Shown piece after piece: positions 50,167 through 60,207 of a DNA stretch of 64,000 nucleotides. Both the position numbers and the translations under genes were made by a program. Under the pieces are notes generated by a model that worked only from the letters and a program-made list of their open reading frames with translations, was not told the origin of the DNA and searched no databases. This DNA comes from Halopseudomonas maritima (GTDB taxonomy: Bacteria; Pseudomonadota; Gammaproteobacteria; Pseudomonadales; Pseudomonadaceae): NCBI RefSeq assembly GCF_021545785.1, contig NZ_CP079801.1, positions 2,356,001-2,420,000 on the forward strand. The letters are read 5' to 3'. Within the stretch, counting starts at the first letter, position 1. Each line of letters begins with the position of its first letter.

Positions 50167-51087
50167 ATGAATAAAGATAATGTCTTCGATCACATTGCTC
50201 GGCTCGACCTAAACCTGTTTCGGGTTTTCGCCGTGATCTACCGGGAACGTAATCTGACCCGCGCGGCAGAGCGACTGTGCATCAGTCAATCGGCGGTTAG
50301 CCATGCGCTGGCGCGTATGCGTCAGCAACTGGACGATCCATTGTTCGTTCGGGAGGCACAAGGCGTGGTGCCGACCGCCCTGGCCATGAAGATGTGGCCG
50401 GATATCGAGGATGGGTTGAGCTTCTTCGAGCGCGCCGTCGATCGTGGGGCCAGCTTCGACCCTGCCCGCGACATCGAGCAGGTCATCCTGGCGATGAATG
50501 ACGAGATCGAGCCTATCCTGCTTCCGGTGTTTGCGGCCGGCCTTCAGCGCGAAGCGCCAGGTTTGCGGATCGCCAGCGTGCGGGTCAACCGACCGACCCT
50601 GCGCGCGGACTTAGCCACTGGTCGGCTGGACTGTGCTATCGACGTGGCGCAGGCTGCAGAGGAGTCATTGCAGCATGCGCCGCTAACCAGAGATGAGTTT
50701 GTGGTGCTTAGTAGCACGGCAGCTCCTATCGACCGTGCGGCCTATCTTGCGGCTGGTCATGTCACCGTCTCGGCCCGCCGCACCGGGCGTAGTCTTGAGG
50801 ACTGGGAGCTAACCCGCCAGGGTATCGAGCGCCGCGTGCTGGCGCGTTGTCAACACTACCAATCGGCTTGCCACCTGGTTGCCGCTGGCGACCTACTCCT
50901 GACCATTCCGCGCAGCCTTGCGCTCGCTGCCAATGCGCTGACCGGAAATCATATTCATCCGTTGCCGATCGCTATCCCAGCGGTCGAGCTGCACCTGTTC
51001 TGGCATCGGGAGCGAGAGAAGAGTCCTGCCAATAGCTGGCTGAGAAATACGTTGCTTCACACGCTTGGCAAAGGGCCAAAAAGTTGA
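50167..51087 (+). CDS. LysR-family transcriptional regulator
   Basis: 306 residues. The DNA-binding domain is clear: LDLNLFRVFAVIYRERNLTRAAERLCISQSAVSHALARMRQQLDDPLFVREAQGVVPT (about 13-70), of the NodD/PcpR-like subgroup. The effector domain spans about 95-300. It is divergent from the acyl-CoA dehydrogenase/kinase/SDR operon and is its likely regulator. The stop codon is followed immediately by an IS3-type relic, so the last residues (LLHTLGKGPKS) could differ from those of relatives. Confidence 0.9.
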   Translation: MNKDNVFDHIARLDLNLFRVFAVIYRERNLTRAAERLCISQSAVSHALARMRQQLDDPLFVREAQGVVPTALAMKMWPDIEDGLSFFERAVDRGASFDPARDIEQVILAMNDEIEPILLPVFAAGLQREAPGLRIASVRVNRPTLRADLATGRLDCAIDVAQAAEESLQHAPLTRDEFVVLSSTAAPIDRAAYLAAGHVTVSARRTGRSLEDWELTRQGIERRVLARCQHYQSACHLVAAGDLLLTIPRSLALAANALTGNHIHPLPIAIPAVELHLFWHREREKSPANSWLRNTLLHTLGKGPKS

Positions 51088-51470
51088 ATGCTGGCTATAG
51101 AACTGGGCCAAGTGACCAAGGAGCGTGACTCTTTAAAAGACGCGGCAGCGTACTTTGTCAGGGCGTCATCGAACGGCACTCGGTGATCCAGCGCTGCTGC
51201 AACGAGTACCCAGCCCGACTGATGTGCGGTTGTTTGAAGGTGTCTGCCAGTGGCTATTACGACTGGCAGGCTCGCGAGCCAAGTCCACGCACTGAGGATA
51301 ATGCGCGCCTGATAAAGCGTATTCGTGAGATGCATGGGGATAGTCGCGGTGCAATAGGTGCACCGCGCATGCATGAGGATCTTCTATCCGAAGGTGCAAC
51401 CGCCAACCATAATCGCGTTGCTCGCTTGATGGCAGCAGAGCTGATGATAGCGGGAGCTGTCCGCGGTTGA
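51088..51470 (+). pseudogene. IS3-family transposase relic (end of OrfA, start of OrfB)
   Basis: From 51088 a frame encodes IELGQVTKERDSLKDAAAYFVRAS, the coiled-coil end of an IS3 OrfA, stopping at 51186. From 51183, overlapping it in another frame as in IS3 elements, OrfB starts and runs to 51470: CGCLKVSASGYYDWQAREPSPRTEDNARLIKRIREMHGDSRGAIGAPRMHEDLL is the HTH_21 region that precedes the DDE core. The integrase core is entirely missing and no terminal repeats are seen, so the element is dead and strongly truncated on both sides. Confidence 0.85.
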
Positions 51471-51607
51471 CGCTATTCATCTGCTTGGGCGGCAGCGCGT
51501 TGGGAAGCAGGCGGGTCGGTCAACTGAGGTCGCGATTGTTACCATAGTGTGGCCAAGGCGGCCAACCTATGGGTGCAAGAACATGTGGGAGGAAACAGCA
51601 GGGGAAG

Positions 51608-51684
51608 TGGTGGGCCCACCAGGACTTGAACCTGGGACCAAGCGATTATGAGTCGCCTGCTCTAACCAACTGAGCTATAGGCCC
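51608..51684 (-). tRNA. tRNA-Ile2 (CAT anticodon, lysidine-modified)
   Basis: 77 bases with encoded CCA. The minus strand reads GGGCCTA...TAGCTCAGTTGGTTAGAGC, anticodon loop CTCATAA closed by GCGA/TCGC, variable loop TTGGTC, T-arm CCAGG-TTCAAGT-CCTGG and acceptor TGGGCCC. The anticodon is CAT, but the anticodon arm GCGACTCATAATCGC equals that of E. coli tRNA-Ile2 (ileX), not methionine tRNA. TilS would convert C34 to lysidine so that it reads AUA. It lies at the same place near rpoD in other Pseudomonas. Confidence 0.93.
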
Positions 51685-51705
51685 TTGCTTTTATAGCGCG
51701 ATGGA

Positions 51706-54700
51706 TTATACGGGCTGTGACGGCTGGTGACTAGGCGCCTGACTCAGGAAGCGGGCGGCAAGCTCGTCGGCCGGCAGCGGTGGGCTGATCAGGTAACCCT
51801 GGATACTGTCACAACCCTGATCGCGCAGTAGCAAACGCTGTTCTTCCGTCTCCACGCCCTCTGCGATCACGGCCATGCCCAGGTTGTGTGCCAGCACAAT
51901 GATGGTCTGGCTGATGGCGGCGTCGTGATGATTGTCCGGCAGGCCCGAGACAAAGCTGCGGTCGATTTTCAGGGTGTCCAGCGGCAGCGCCTTGAGGTAG
52001 GCGAGCGAGGAGTAGCCGGTGCCAAAGTCATCGATCGCCAGTTTTATGCCCATGTCGCGGAACAGCTCCAGCAAGCGGATGGCGTCGCGGTTCTGGTTCA
52101 TCACAAAGTCCTCGGTGATTTCCAGTTCCAGCAGACTGGCGGGGATAGCGTGGCGGGACAGCGCCCGTCGCAGGTCGCCGACCAACTGAGTGCCGACCAG
52201 CTGTACGCCTGACACATTGATGGCGGTGGGTGGCAGCTGCAACCCGGCCTGACGCCAGGCGGCGATCTGGGCGCAGGCCGAGTCGAGAATGTTGCGGCCG
52301 AGGTCCACGATCAGCCCGGTTTCTTCGGCTAGCGGAATAAACTGGTCGGGCTCCACCAGGCCGCGTTGCGGGTGCTGCCAGCGTACCAGCGCTTCGAGGC
52401 CGTTGAGGCGGTCGCTGCCCAGATCCTGTTTGGGCTGGTAATAGAGGATGAATTCGCCGCGCTCCAGCCCGCGGCGCATGTCGTTCTCCATTTCCATGCG
52501 ACGCTGGGCGGCGGCGGTCAGGTCCTTGGTGTAAAAGGCGTAGCGATTACGGCCCTGATTCTTGGCCCGATACATGGCCGCATCGGCATGCTTGATGAGG
52601 CTGTTGACGTCATTGGCATCGCCGGGGAACAGGCTGATACCGATACTGGCGCTGACAAAGAACTCGTGGGCAGCACACAGGAAGGGGCGGCGGAATACCG
52701 CCAGCAGCTTGTCGGCGATGGCCGCCGCGTCGTCGTCGCTGTGGAGCTTGGGTAGCAGCACAATGAACTCGTCGCCGCCGTGGCGCGCGACGGTATCGAA
52801 GTCTCGCAGTACCGAGCACAGGCGCTGGCTGACGGATTGCAGCAGACTGTCGCCGACCGGGTGGCCAAGACTGTCGTTGATCTGCTTGAAGCGGTCCAGG
52901 TCGATAAACAGCAGCGCGCCCATGCCGTTGTGTTCGTCCAGTTGCTGGGTGTGCAGGGCATCGCGCAGGCGGGCTTCAAATAGCGTGCGGTTGGGCAGGC
53001 CGGTCAATGGGTCGTGATGCGCTTGGTGGTCCAGTCTGGCCTGGGTCTGTTTCAGGGGCGTGATGTCGCTGAATACCGCGACCAGGTGGTTGAGAGAACC
53101 ATCGACGTTGAGCACCTGGCTTATATTGACCCAGGCGGCATATAGCTCGCCGTTGGCGCGGCGGTTCCAGGTTTCCCCTTGCCACTGGCCGTGTTCGGCC
53201 AGTGCGAGTGTGGCCTGCTCGATGACCTGCTGGTCTTCGGTAGTGCCGGCCAGCACGCTGAGGGGGTGGCCGAGCAGCTCCTCAGCGGGATAGCCGGTGA
53301 TGCGGCTGAAGGCTTGGTTGACGGCGACCACGCGCGCCTCATCGTCGGTAATCAGAACACCTTCGTTGGTGTTTTCAAACACCGTTGCGGCTTGTCGCAG
53401 TGAGCTTTCCATCGCCAATCGCTCGGTGACGTCGCGAGCGATGCTGAGCATGCACTCCTGATTGTCCACGCTGATCGCCTCGGTACTGATCTCTACCTGA
53501 CGCACCTCGCCGTTGGCGGTGGTGATTTGCGAAAGCATGTTGCGCACCCGGCCGTCTCGGCGCAGGGTCTCGAGCATCTGCCCGCGGTCGGCGCTATCGC
53601 GCCACAGATGCAGTGACAGGCTAGAGCGCCCGACGGCTTGCGCACGGCTATACCCGGTGATGCGGGTAAAGCCTTCATTGACGTCCAGCAGCATGCCGTC
53701 GCAGGCGCGGCTGATCAACAGCCCGTCGGGCGAGGCGTGGAAGGCGCGGGAGAACTTCTGCTCCGACAATCGCAACTGCTCCTGCGTCAGCTTGAGGGCG
53801 GAGATATCGCGCATGATCACCACCAGAATGTCCCGCTCTTCCAGGCTGACCGGTTTGGACGACAGCAACCCGACAAATTCGTCGCCGTCCGGGCGACGGA
53901 AACAGACTTCCAGATTGCTCCCGGCGTGGCTGTTGAGGTGTTTGAGCTGCCGTGGGCCGCTGCCTGGTTCTGCCCAGAGGCCCAGTTCTGTCGCGGTCTT
54001 GCCGATGGCGTCCGCTGTGGCAATGCCGAACTGATCTTCAAAGGTGTGGTTGACCGACAGCAAGCGGCCATCCCGGGCATCGGCCAGCACGATCACATCC
54101 GGACAGTTGTGAAAAACCGAGGCAAACTTGTGCTGTGAGGTGCGCAGCGCCTGTTCGGTGTGTTTCTGCTCCTGAATGTCGATCAGTAGTCCCTGCAGCG
54201 CCAGCGCTTCGTATTCCTCGCTGCTGATGCTGTTGACCACTGCGCGTACCCAGCGCGTGCTGCCGTCCTGGTGCAGCAGGCGGCACTCAAAGTTATGGCC
54301 CTGTCCGCAGCACGCCTGCTGCTTGAGTTGTGCGTGCACGCGCGCGCTGTCGTCCGGATGCACATGGCGTGCAAGGAAGTCTGGCTCCAGCCAGTCGCTG
54401 GCAGGCACGCCAAGCAGGTCTGCTGCGTGCGGTGAAACGTAGGTAAAGCGTAGAGACGGGAACGACATTTCCCAGGTGACCACATGCAGGTTCTCGACCA
54501 GGCTGCGGTAGCGCCGCTCCTGATGGTCCAGCAGTTGCAAGGCGTTGCGGTGTCGCTGCTCGGCCCGTCGACGCAGCTGGTTGAGCCCATGCGCGGTCAG
54601 CAACAGCAGGCACGACAACAGCAGCATGCCCACCTGGGATACCGGCAGATTCTGGGCTGGTGCGGCGACGGCGGTCTGACAGCCAGCGCCAGCAATAACC

Positions 54701-54732
54701 AGGAGGGCGATACGTCCTGTAGCGGCGTTCAT
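51706..54732 (-). CDS. RmcA-like PAS-GGDEF-EAL cyclic di-GMP protein
   Basis: 1008 residues. The N-terminus has a signal-like segment and one membrane helix (VGMLLLSCLLLLTAHGL, about 33-50), then four PAS domains (about 70-190, 200-310, 325-440, 445-560), a GGDEF domain (RHGGDEFIVLL near 650) and an EAL domain (LNGLEALVRW near 778; DDFGTGYSSLAYLKALPLDTLKIDRSF near 920). Both catalytic signatures are intact, so it could make and degrade c-di-GMP. Position next to tRNA-Ile2 and rpoD equals PA0575 (RmcA) of P. aeruginosa. That protein has about 1245 residues with a periplasmic solute-binding domain; this one lacks it. Confidence 0.92.
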   Translation of the reverse strand: MNAATGRIALLVIAGAGCQTAVAAPAQNLPVSQVGMLLLSCLLLLTAHGLNQLRRRAEQRHRNALQLLDHQERRYRSLVENLHVVTWEMSFPSLRFTYVSPHAADLLGVPASDWLEPDFLARHVHPDDSARVHAQLKQQACCGQGHNFECRLLHQDGSTRWVRAVVNSISSEEYEALALQGLLIDIQEQKHTEQALRTSQHKFASVFHNCPDVIVLADARDGRLLSVNHTFEDQFGIATADAIGKTATELGLWAEPGSGPRQLKHLNSHAGSNLEVCFRRPDGDEFVGLLSSKPVSLEERDILVVIMRDISALKLTQEQLRLSEQKFSRAFHASPDGLLISRACDGMLLDVNEGFTRITGYSRAQAVGRSSLSLHLWRDSADRGQMLETLRRDGRVRNMLSQITTANGEVRQVEISTEAISVDNQECMLSIARDVTERLAMESSLRQAATVFENTNEGVLITDDEARVVAVNQAFSRITGYPAEELLGHPLSVLAGTTEDQQVIEQATLALAEHGQWQGETWNRRANGELYAAWVNISQVLNVDGSLNHLVAVFSDITPLKQTQARLDHQAHHDPLTGLPNRTLFEARLRDALHTQQLDEHNGMGALLFIDLDRFKQINDSLGHPVGDSLLQSVSQRLCSVLRDFDTVARHGGDEFIVLLPKLHSDDDAAAIADKLLAVFRRPFLCAAHEFFVSASIGISLFPGDANDVNSLIKHADAAMYRAKNQGRNRYAFYTKDLTAAAQRRMEMENDMRRGLERGEFILYYQPKQDLGSDRLNGLEALVRWQHPQRGLVEPDQFIPLAEETGLIVDLGRNILDSACAQIAAWRQAGLQLPPTAINVSGVQLVGTQLVGDLRRALSRHAIPASLLELEITEDFVMNQNRDAIRLLELFRDMGIKLAIDDFGTGYSSLAYLKALPLDTLKIDRSFVSGLPDNHHDAAISQTIIVLAHNLGMAVIAEGVETEEQRLLLRDQGCDSIQGYLISPPLPADELAARFLSQAPSHQPSQPV

Positions 54733-54801
54733 TCAGCGGAGACCCTGCATCCATGGCGTAGCGATATTAGTTTGCTAGTTTAGTCCGCCACAGGGACAAA
54801 T

Positions 54802-54821
54802 GCCCAGCCGACCGACTGGGC
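54802..54821. other. Hairpin between the acylase and GGDEF-EAL genes
   Basis: GCCCAG and CTGGGC form a 6-bp stem in the 158-base gap. No T-tract on either strand; a role in ending the minus-strand acylase transcript is only possible. Confidence 0.25.
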
Positions 54822-54890
54822 GCAGTGTCAGGTTGCCGGGAGCAAGGCTGGCGGTGTTTGCCATCCTCCAGTCTTGACCCGGTCAGATGA

Positions 54891-57242
54891 TTACTCGCTG
54901 ATCTGCATGCTGCTCTGCAGGTTGGCAGCAATATCGTCTGCGGTATAGGGGAAGGCCAGCCACTGCTTGTCAGCGTAGGCCTGGGTGTAGTCTGCGTAGT
55001 ACGGGCTGGTCGGATCAGTCGACTGGGCGTGGCTCAGCAGCGTGAAAGCCCTGACCGGTTCGCCGTCCGGAAACTCCACAATATGCATGTAGGAGTTGCG
55101 CAGCACCGTGAAGTAGCCCTCATTGCCTTCGCCGCCATATTGCGGAATCTGCTCGCCGGGCTTGAGGTAGAACTGCACCTCGCGCAGTGGCGCATTGAGC
55201 GCAATGTTGCGGCTCTCAAGGTCGGCCAGCGTCTCGGTGAAGGCGACTTTGAGCTGATCGTGCAGCGTGCTGTCGGCACTCAGGCCGTCGGGTGTGTTGA
55301 TCGGGTCGTTGGCGTCAAACGGCGTGGCGTACAGGTCGAGGTCTTCGATGCGACTCCACAGCGCAGTCCAGATATGCGCACCCACGGTGTCGAGGTTGCC
55401 GGTATCGTTCCAGCTGGCGAGAATCTGACAGGCCTGTTGTTCGCGCTCCGGGCCATTGGCATCACACACCACGCCAAGCACGCTGTCCTTCAGGCGTTCG
55501 GCGCTGTAGACCCGACTGTTGAGCACGATCTGCCGCAGGTTCTCGCTGGAGGCCAGAAACCCATTCAAGCCGTCGGCCGCGTTCAGGCGGTCACGCACCA
55601 GCGTGTGGCCCATGCGGGTACGCAGGCTCTGCTCATAATCCTCACGACCGATGATGCCGGCGTAGCCGGTCAGCGGGCTCTCCGGGTTGCTGAGCCAGTA
55701 GCTGTCGTTCATGTTGGCGACGTAGTCGCGGCTGAACAGGCTGGGCAGGTTGTCGGGGCCAAAGGCGCCAGGCTGCGCCGAGTCGGCATCGGTCTGCCAG
55801 TCGCAGGCGGCGCGACTGCCGTCCAGCAGCGGTAAGCCGGGTGCCAGTGCCATGACGGCTTGACCCAGACCCGGTACCAGGCAGTTGGCCAGCATGCTGT
55901 CCGGTACGTTGGGCACCACGGTGATGTCCGAATACAGCGCGCGTGGGTCGCCGCGCCCAATGGCCGTGGTGTTGACCCAGGGAATGCCCACGTGCTCGCG
56001 GGTGATGTTGTAGAAGTCGTCCAGCGACTCGGCCTGGTCCCAGGCGAAGAAATTCTGGAAGGCGCGGGTGTTTTCCAGGTTGGCGTCCCGCAGGGTATAG
56101 GCGACCTGATTTCCCCAGGCAGGCAGGCCGAGCCCGCTCAGGTTGATCATGGGGCCATACTCGGAGCGGTACAGGGTGCGCGTGACCGGCAGCAGGTTGC
56201 CGTCATCCTGCTGCACCTGCACGGTGATCTCTACCGGTGTCATGGCGACGTTCTGGCCGTCTTGCACGTAGCTGGTCGGATCGCCGCTTGCCAGTTGCAG
56301 CTGGTACAGCGTAAAGCGCCGGGCGGTAGACACGGTATGTGCCCAGGCCACGTTGTCGTTGAAGCCCATCAGCACCATGGGGGCGCCCATGATGGCGGCG
56401 CCGGAGATATCCATGACGCCCGGCACGGTCATGTGTACCTGATAGAAGCGGTCAACGCCCAGCAGATACCAGTGCGGGTTGGCGAACAGCAGGCTGCCGC
56501 CGGATTCGGTGGCGTCGGCGCCAAAGGCAAAGGTGTTGCTGCCGATGCCGGCCTCGCGGCCGAGCAGGAAGCGGTCCGACTCGATTTCCAGTTCATCGCT
56601 GGGCAGGCTGCGCAGCATGCGGGCAGCGGCCGCTGGCGGTTGGGCGCTGGCGATTTCCTCAACCCAGTTGGCGCTGCTGGCGGCCAGATTGAGCGCTACC
56701 AGACGGCGCAGTACGTCGGCCTCAGTGATGCTGGTCAGCCACTCGGCGTTACGGCAATCCAGATGGCGGTCGGGGTGCTGGCCGTCCTGAATCTCCTCGA
56801 CGTAGCGACTGTAGCCAGCGGCAAAGCCTGCGCTCAGCTCCAGCAGGTCGTCAGGTTGCGCGGTGGTGAAGTTGTCCAGTTGCTGCTCGTCGAGCAATAG
56901 GCGGAAGAAGAAATCGGCTTCCAGATTGGTCGGCGTACCAAAGGTGCCCATGATGGCGGCCTGTTCGTCCGGGCCGAAGTAGCGCGAGCGCTCGCCATTG
57001 AAGGTCACGTAGGCGTCGGCCAGCACGCACAGGTTGTCCTCGGCAATGGCATAGCCATGGCCATAGCCGGCGCTGCCAATGGTGTCGGCGCTGATGTGCG
57101 GAATGCCGTAGGTGGTGCGTTCGATGGTGGCGCTGTACGAGGGGGGGCTGTCGTTGTCACTGTCTCCGCCACTCCCTCCAATCTTGCAGCCAGACACAAG
57201 CAGGGCGGCCGCCAACAGGCAGGCCGATCGGGTGTACTGCAT
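54891..57242 (-). CDS. Penicillin acylase-family lipoprotein (AHL acylase/aculeacin A type)
   Basis: 783 residues from ATG 57242 (AGAGGA 7 bases upstream; a GTG two codons earlier is possible). A lipobox LVSGC at the N-terminus predicts a lipoprotein, followed by a Gly/Ser/Asp-rich linker. The Ntn-hydrolase precursor has an alpha chain, a spacer ending at G in REAGIGSN, and a beta chain that begins with the nucleophile Ser near residue 235 after self-cleavage (SNTFAFGADATESGGSLLFANPHW). Family members cleave amides such as acyl-homoserine lactones (PvdQ, QuiP) or lipopeptides. No quorum-sensing gene is nearby, so the substrate is open. An AraC regulator lies upstream on the same strand. Confidence 0.88.
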   Translation of the reverse strand: MQYTRSACLLAAALLVSGCKIGGSGGDSDNDSPPSYSATIERTTYGIPHISADTIGSAGYGHGYAIAEDNLCVLADAYVTFNGERSRYFGPDEQAAIMGTFGTPTNLEADFFFRLLLDEQQLDNFTTAQPDDLLELSAGFAAGYSRYVEEIQDGQHPDRHLDCRNAEWLTSITEADVLRRLVALNLAASSANWVEEIASAQPPAAAARMLRSLPSDELEIESDRFLLGREAGIGSNTFAFGADATESGGSLLFANPHWYLLGVDRFYQVHMTVPGVMDISGAAIMGAPMVLMGFNDNVAWAHTVSTARRFTLYQLQLASGDPTSYVQDGQNVAMTPVEITVQVQQDDGNLLPVTRTLYRSEYGPMINLSGLGLPAWGNQVAYTLRDANLENTRAFQNFFAWDQAESLDDFYNITREHVGIPWVNTTAIGRGDPRALYSDITVVPNVPDSMLANCLVPGLGQAVMALAPGLPLLDGSRAACDWQTDADSAQPGAFGPDNLPSLFSRDYVANMNDSYWLSNPESPLTGYAGIIGREDYEQSLRTRMGHTLVRDRLNAADGLNGFLASSENLRQIVLNSRVYSAERLKDSVLGVVCDANGPEREQQACQILASWNDTGNLDTVGAHIWTALWSRIEDLDLYATPFDANDPINTPDGLSADSTLHDQLKVAFTETLADLESRNIALNAPLREVQFYLKPGEQIPQYGGEGNEGYFTVLRNSYMHIVEFPDGEPVRAFTLLSHAQSTDPTSPYYADYTQAYADKQWLAFPYTADDIAANLQSSMQISE

Positions 57243-57381
57243 AGTCACGTCCTCTTGTTTTTATTGGTTCAGGCGGATGCCTGTGCACCACATTAGGGCG
57301 GTTGCGCACGCAGGACTTGAACGCAGCGGCTATTTGCTGTGGTAAAGCCCGGCAGGAAACGATGGGTGAGGTAACCGCCCG

Positions 57382-58173
57382 TCACAGCATGTGCACGTGC
57401 ACAGCCTTGGCGACGTAGGAGGGGGTCAGGCCAAAGAACTGCTTGAGGGTGCGGGTCAGGTGCGCCGAGTCGGCAAAACCGACGTCGTAGGCCACTGCGG
57501 ACAGGGGCTCACCCTGGGCGATCAGCTCGACTGCCCGGCGCATGCGGGCCCAGAGGATGTAGCTTTTGATCGACAGCCCCAGTTTTTCAGAGAACAGGTG
57601 AGACAGGCGGTCGGCAGACAGGCCGACCTCGTCAGCCAGCTCGGCAACGGTGCTGGTCAGGGGGAGTTCGCGCTTGATCTTCTGGGCGATATGCAGCGCA
57701 CGTATGTCCATGTTGAAGCTGATCGGCTGGTAGCCGCTGATGGCCCTCGGCACGCGGGTGGTCAGGCGGAACAGCAGGTCCCGGCTGCAGGTGCCCTGGC
57801 CAATACGACACAACTCATTCTCACGCAGGCTGCCTGGCTGCAGAATCACCGGCCTGACTGATTGCTTGCCGAGAAAGTGTGACAGGGCGTGAAATTCGTA
57901 GCTTTGCGGGTCGTAATTCAGCGAAAGCAGGGCGGAGTCGAGCGTTTCCAGCGAGCGCGAGGTTTGCCGCGAGACCAGAGCTGCCTGGTAGCGTTGGCGA
58001 CGGCCGTTGCCGTCACCGAGTACAAAGCCGGGTGAATCAAGGGCGATCAGCAGGGTCACGGTATGACGCTGGGTCAGATCCGATGCCATGCCGGCAGTAA
58101 TGTAGAGAAAGCGGTCGTCCCAGACGTACAGATGGTTCTGATGGCGCATATCCTGATGCTCACAAGCCGACAT
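57382..58173 (-). CDS. AraC-family transcriptional regulator
   Basis: 263 residues from ATG 58173; ATG 58149 and an upstream start at 58215 are alternatives without clear ribosome sites. The C-terminal AraC domain is at about 165-260 (LPLTSTVAELADEVGLSADRLSHLFSEKLGLSIKSYILWARMRRAVELIAQGEPLSAVAYDVGFADSAHLTRTLKQFFGLTPSYV). The N-terminal part is a short cupin-like sensor. It lies 140 bases upstream of the acylase gene on the same strand and may control it. Confidence 0.85.
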   Translation of the reverse strand: MSACEHQDMRHQNHLYVWDDRFLYITAGMASDLTQRHTVTLLIALDSPGFVLGDGNGRRQRYQAALVSRQTSRSLETLDSALLSLNYDPQSYEFHALSHFLGKQSVRPVILQPGSLRENELCRIGQGTCSRDLLFRLTTRVPRAISGYQPISFNMDIRALHIAQKIKRELPLTSTVAELADEVGLSADRLSHLFSEKLGLSIKSYILWARMRRAVELIAQGEPLSAVAYDVGFADSAHLTRTLKQFFGLTPSYVAKAVHVHML

Positions 58174-58206
58174 GGTTGTTCTTGGCTGTGGCACTGTAGC
58201 AGAAAG

Positions 58207-58242
58207 CACAAACAAAACGCCCGGCTCAAGGCCGGGCGTTGT
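58207..58242 (-). terminator. Intrinsic terminator of rpoD
   Basis: AACGCCCGGC (58216-58225) pairs with GCCGGGCGTT (58231-58240) around TCAAG, a perfect 10-bp stem. On the minus strand it is followed by TTTTGTTTG, 17 bases after the rpoD stop. Confidence 0.88.
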
Positions 58243-58259
58243 AACCGCATACTGTGCGC

Positions 58260-60119
<1,860 letters not shown>

Positions 60120-60207
60120 AACAACCCTTGTGGATGCCTTGGTGTGCAAAAAAGTAAGCTGCGGATTATACCCTGATTTCAGCTGCCGACGCCACTTGAA
60201 GAGGCTG

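Noticed and set aside
51608..51684. tRNA-Met, because the anticodon is CAT
   Set aside because: The anticodon arm and acceptor stem agree with tRNA-Ile2 (lysidine type), not with initiator or elongator methionine tRNA.
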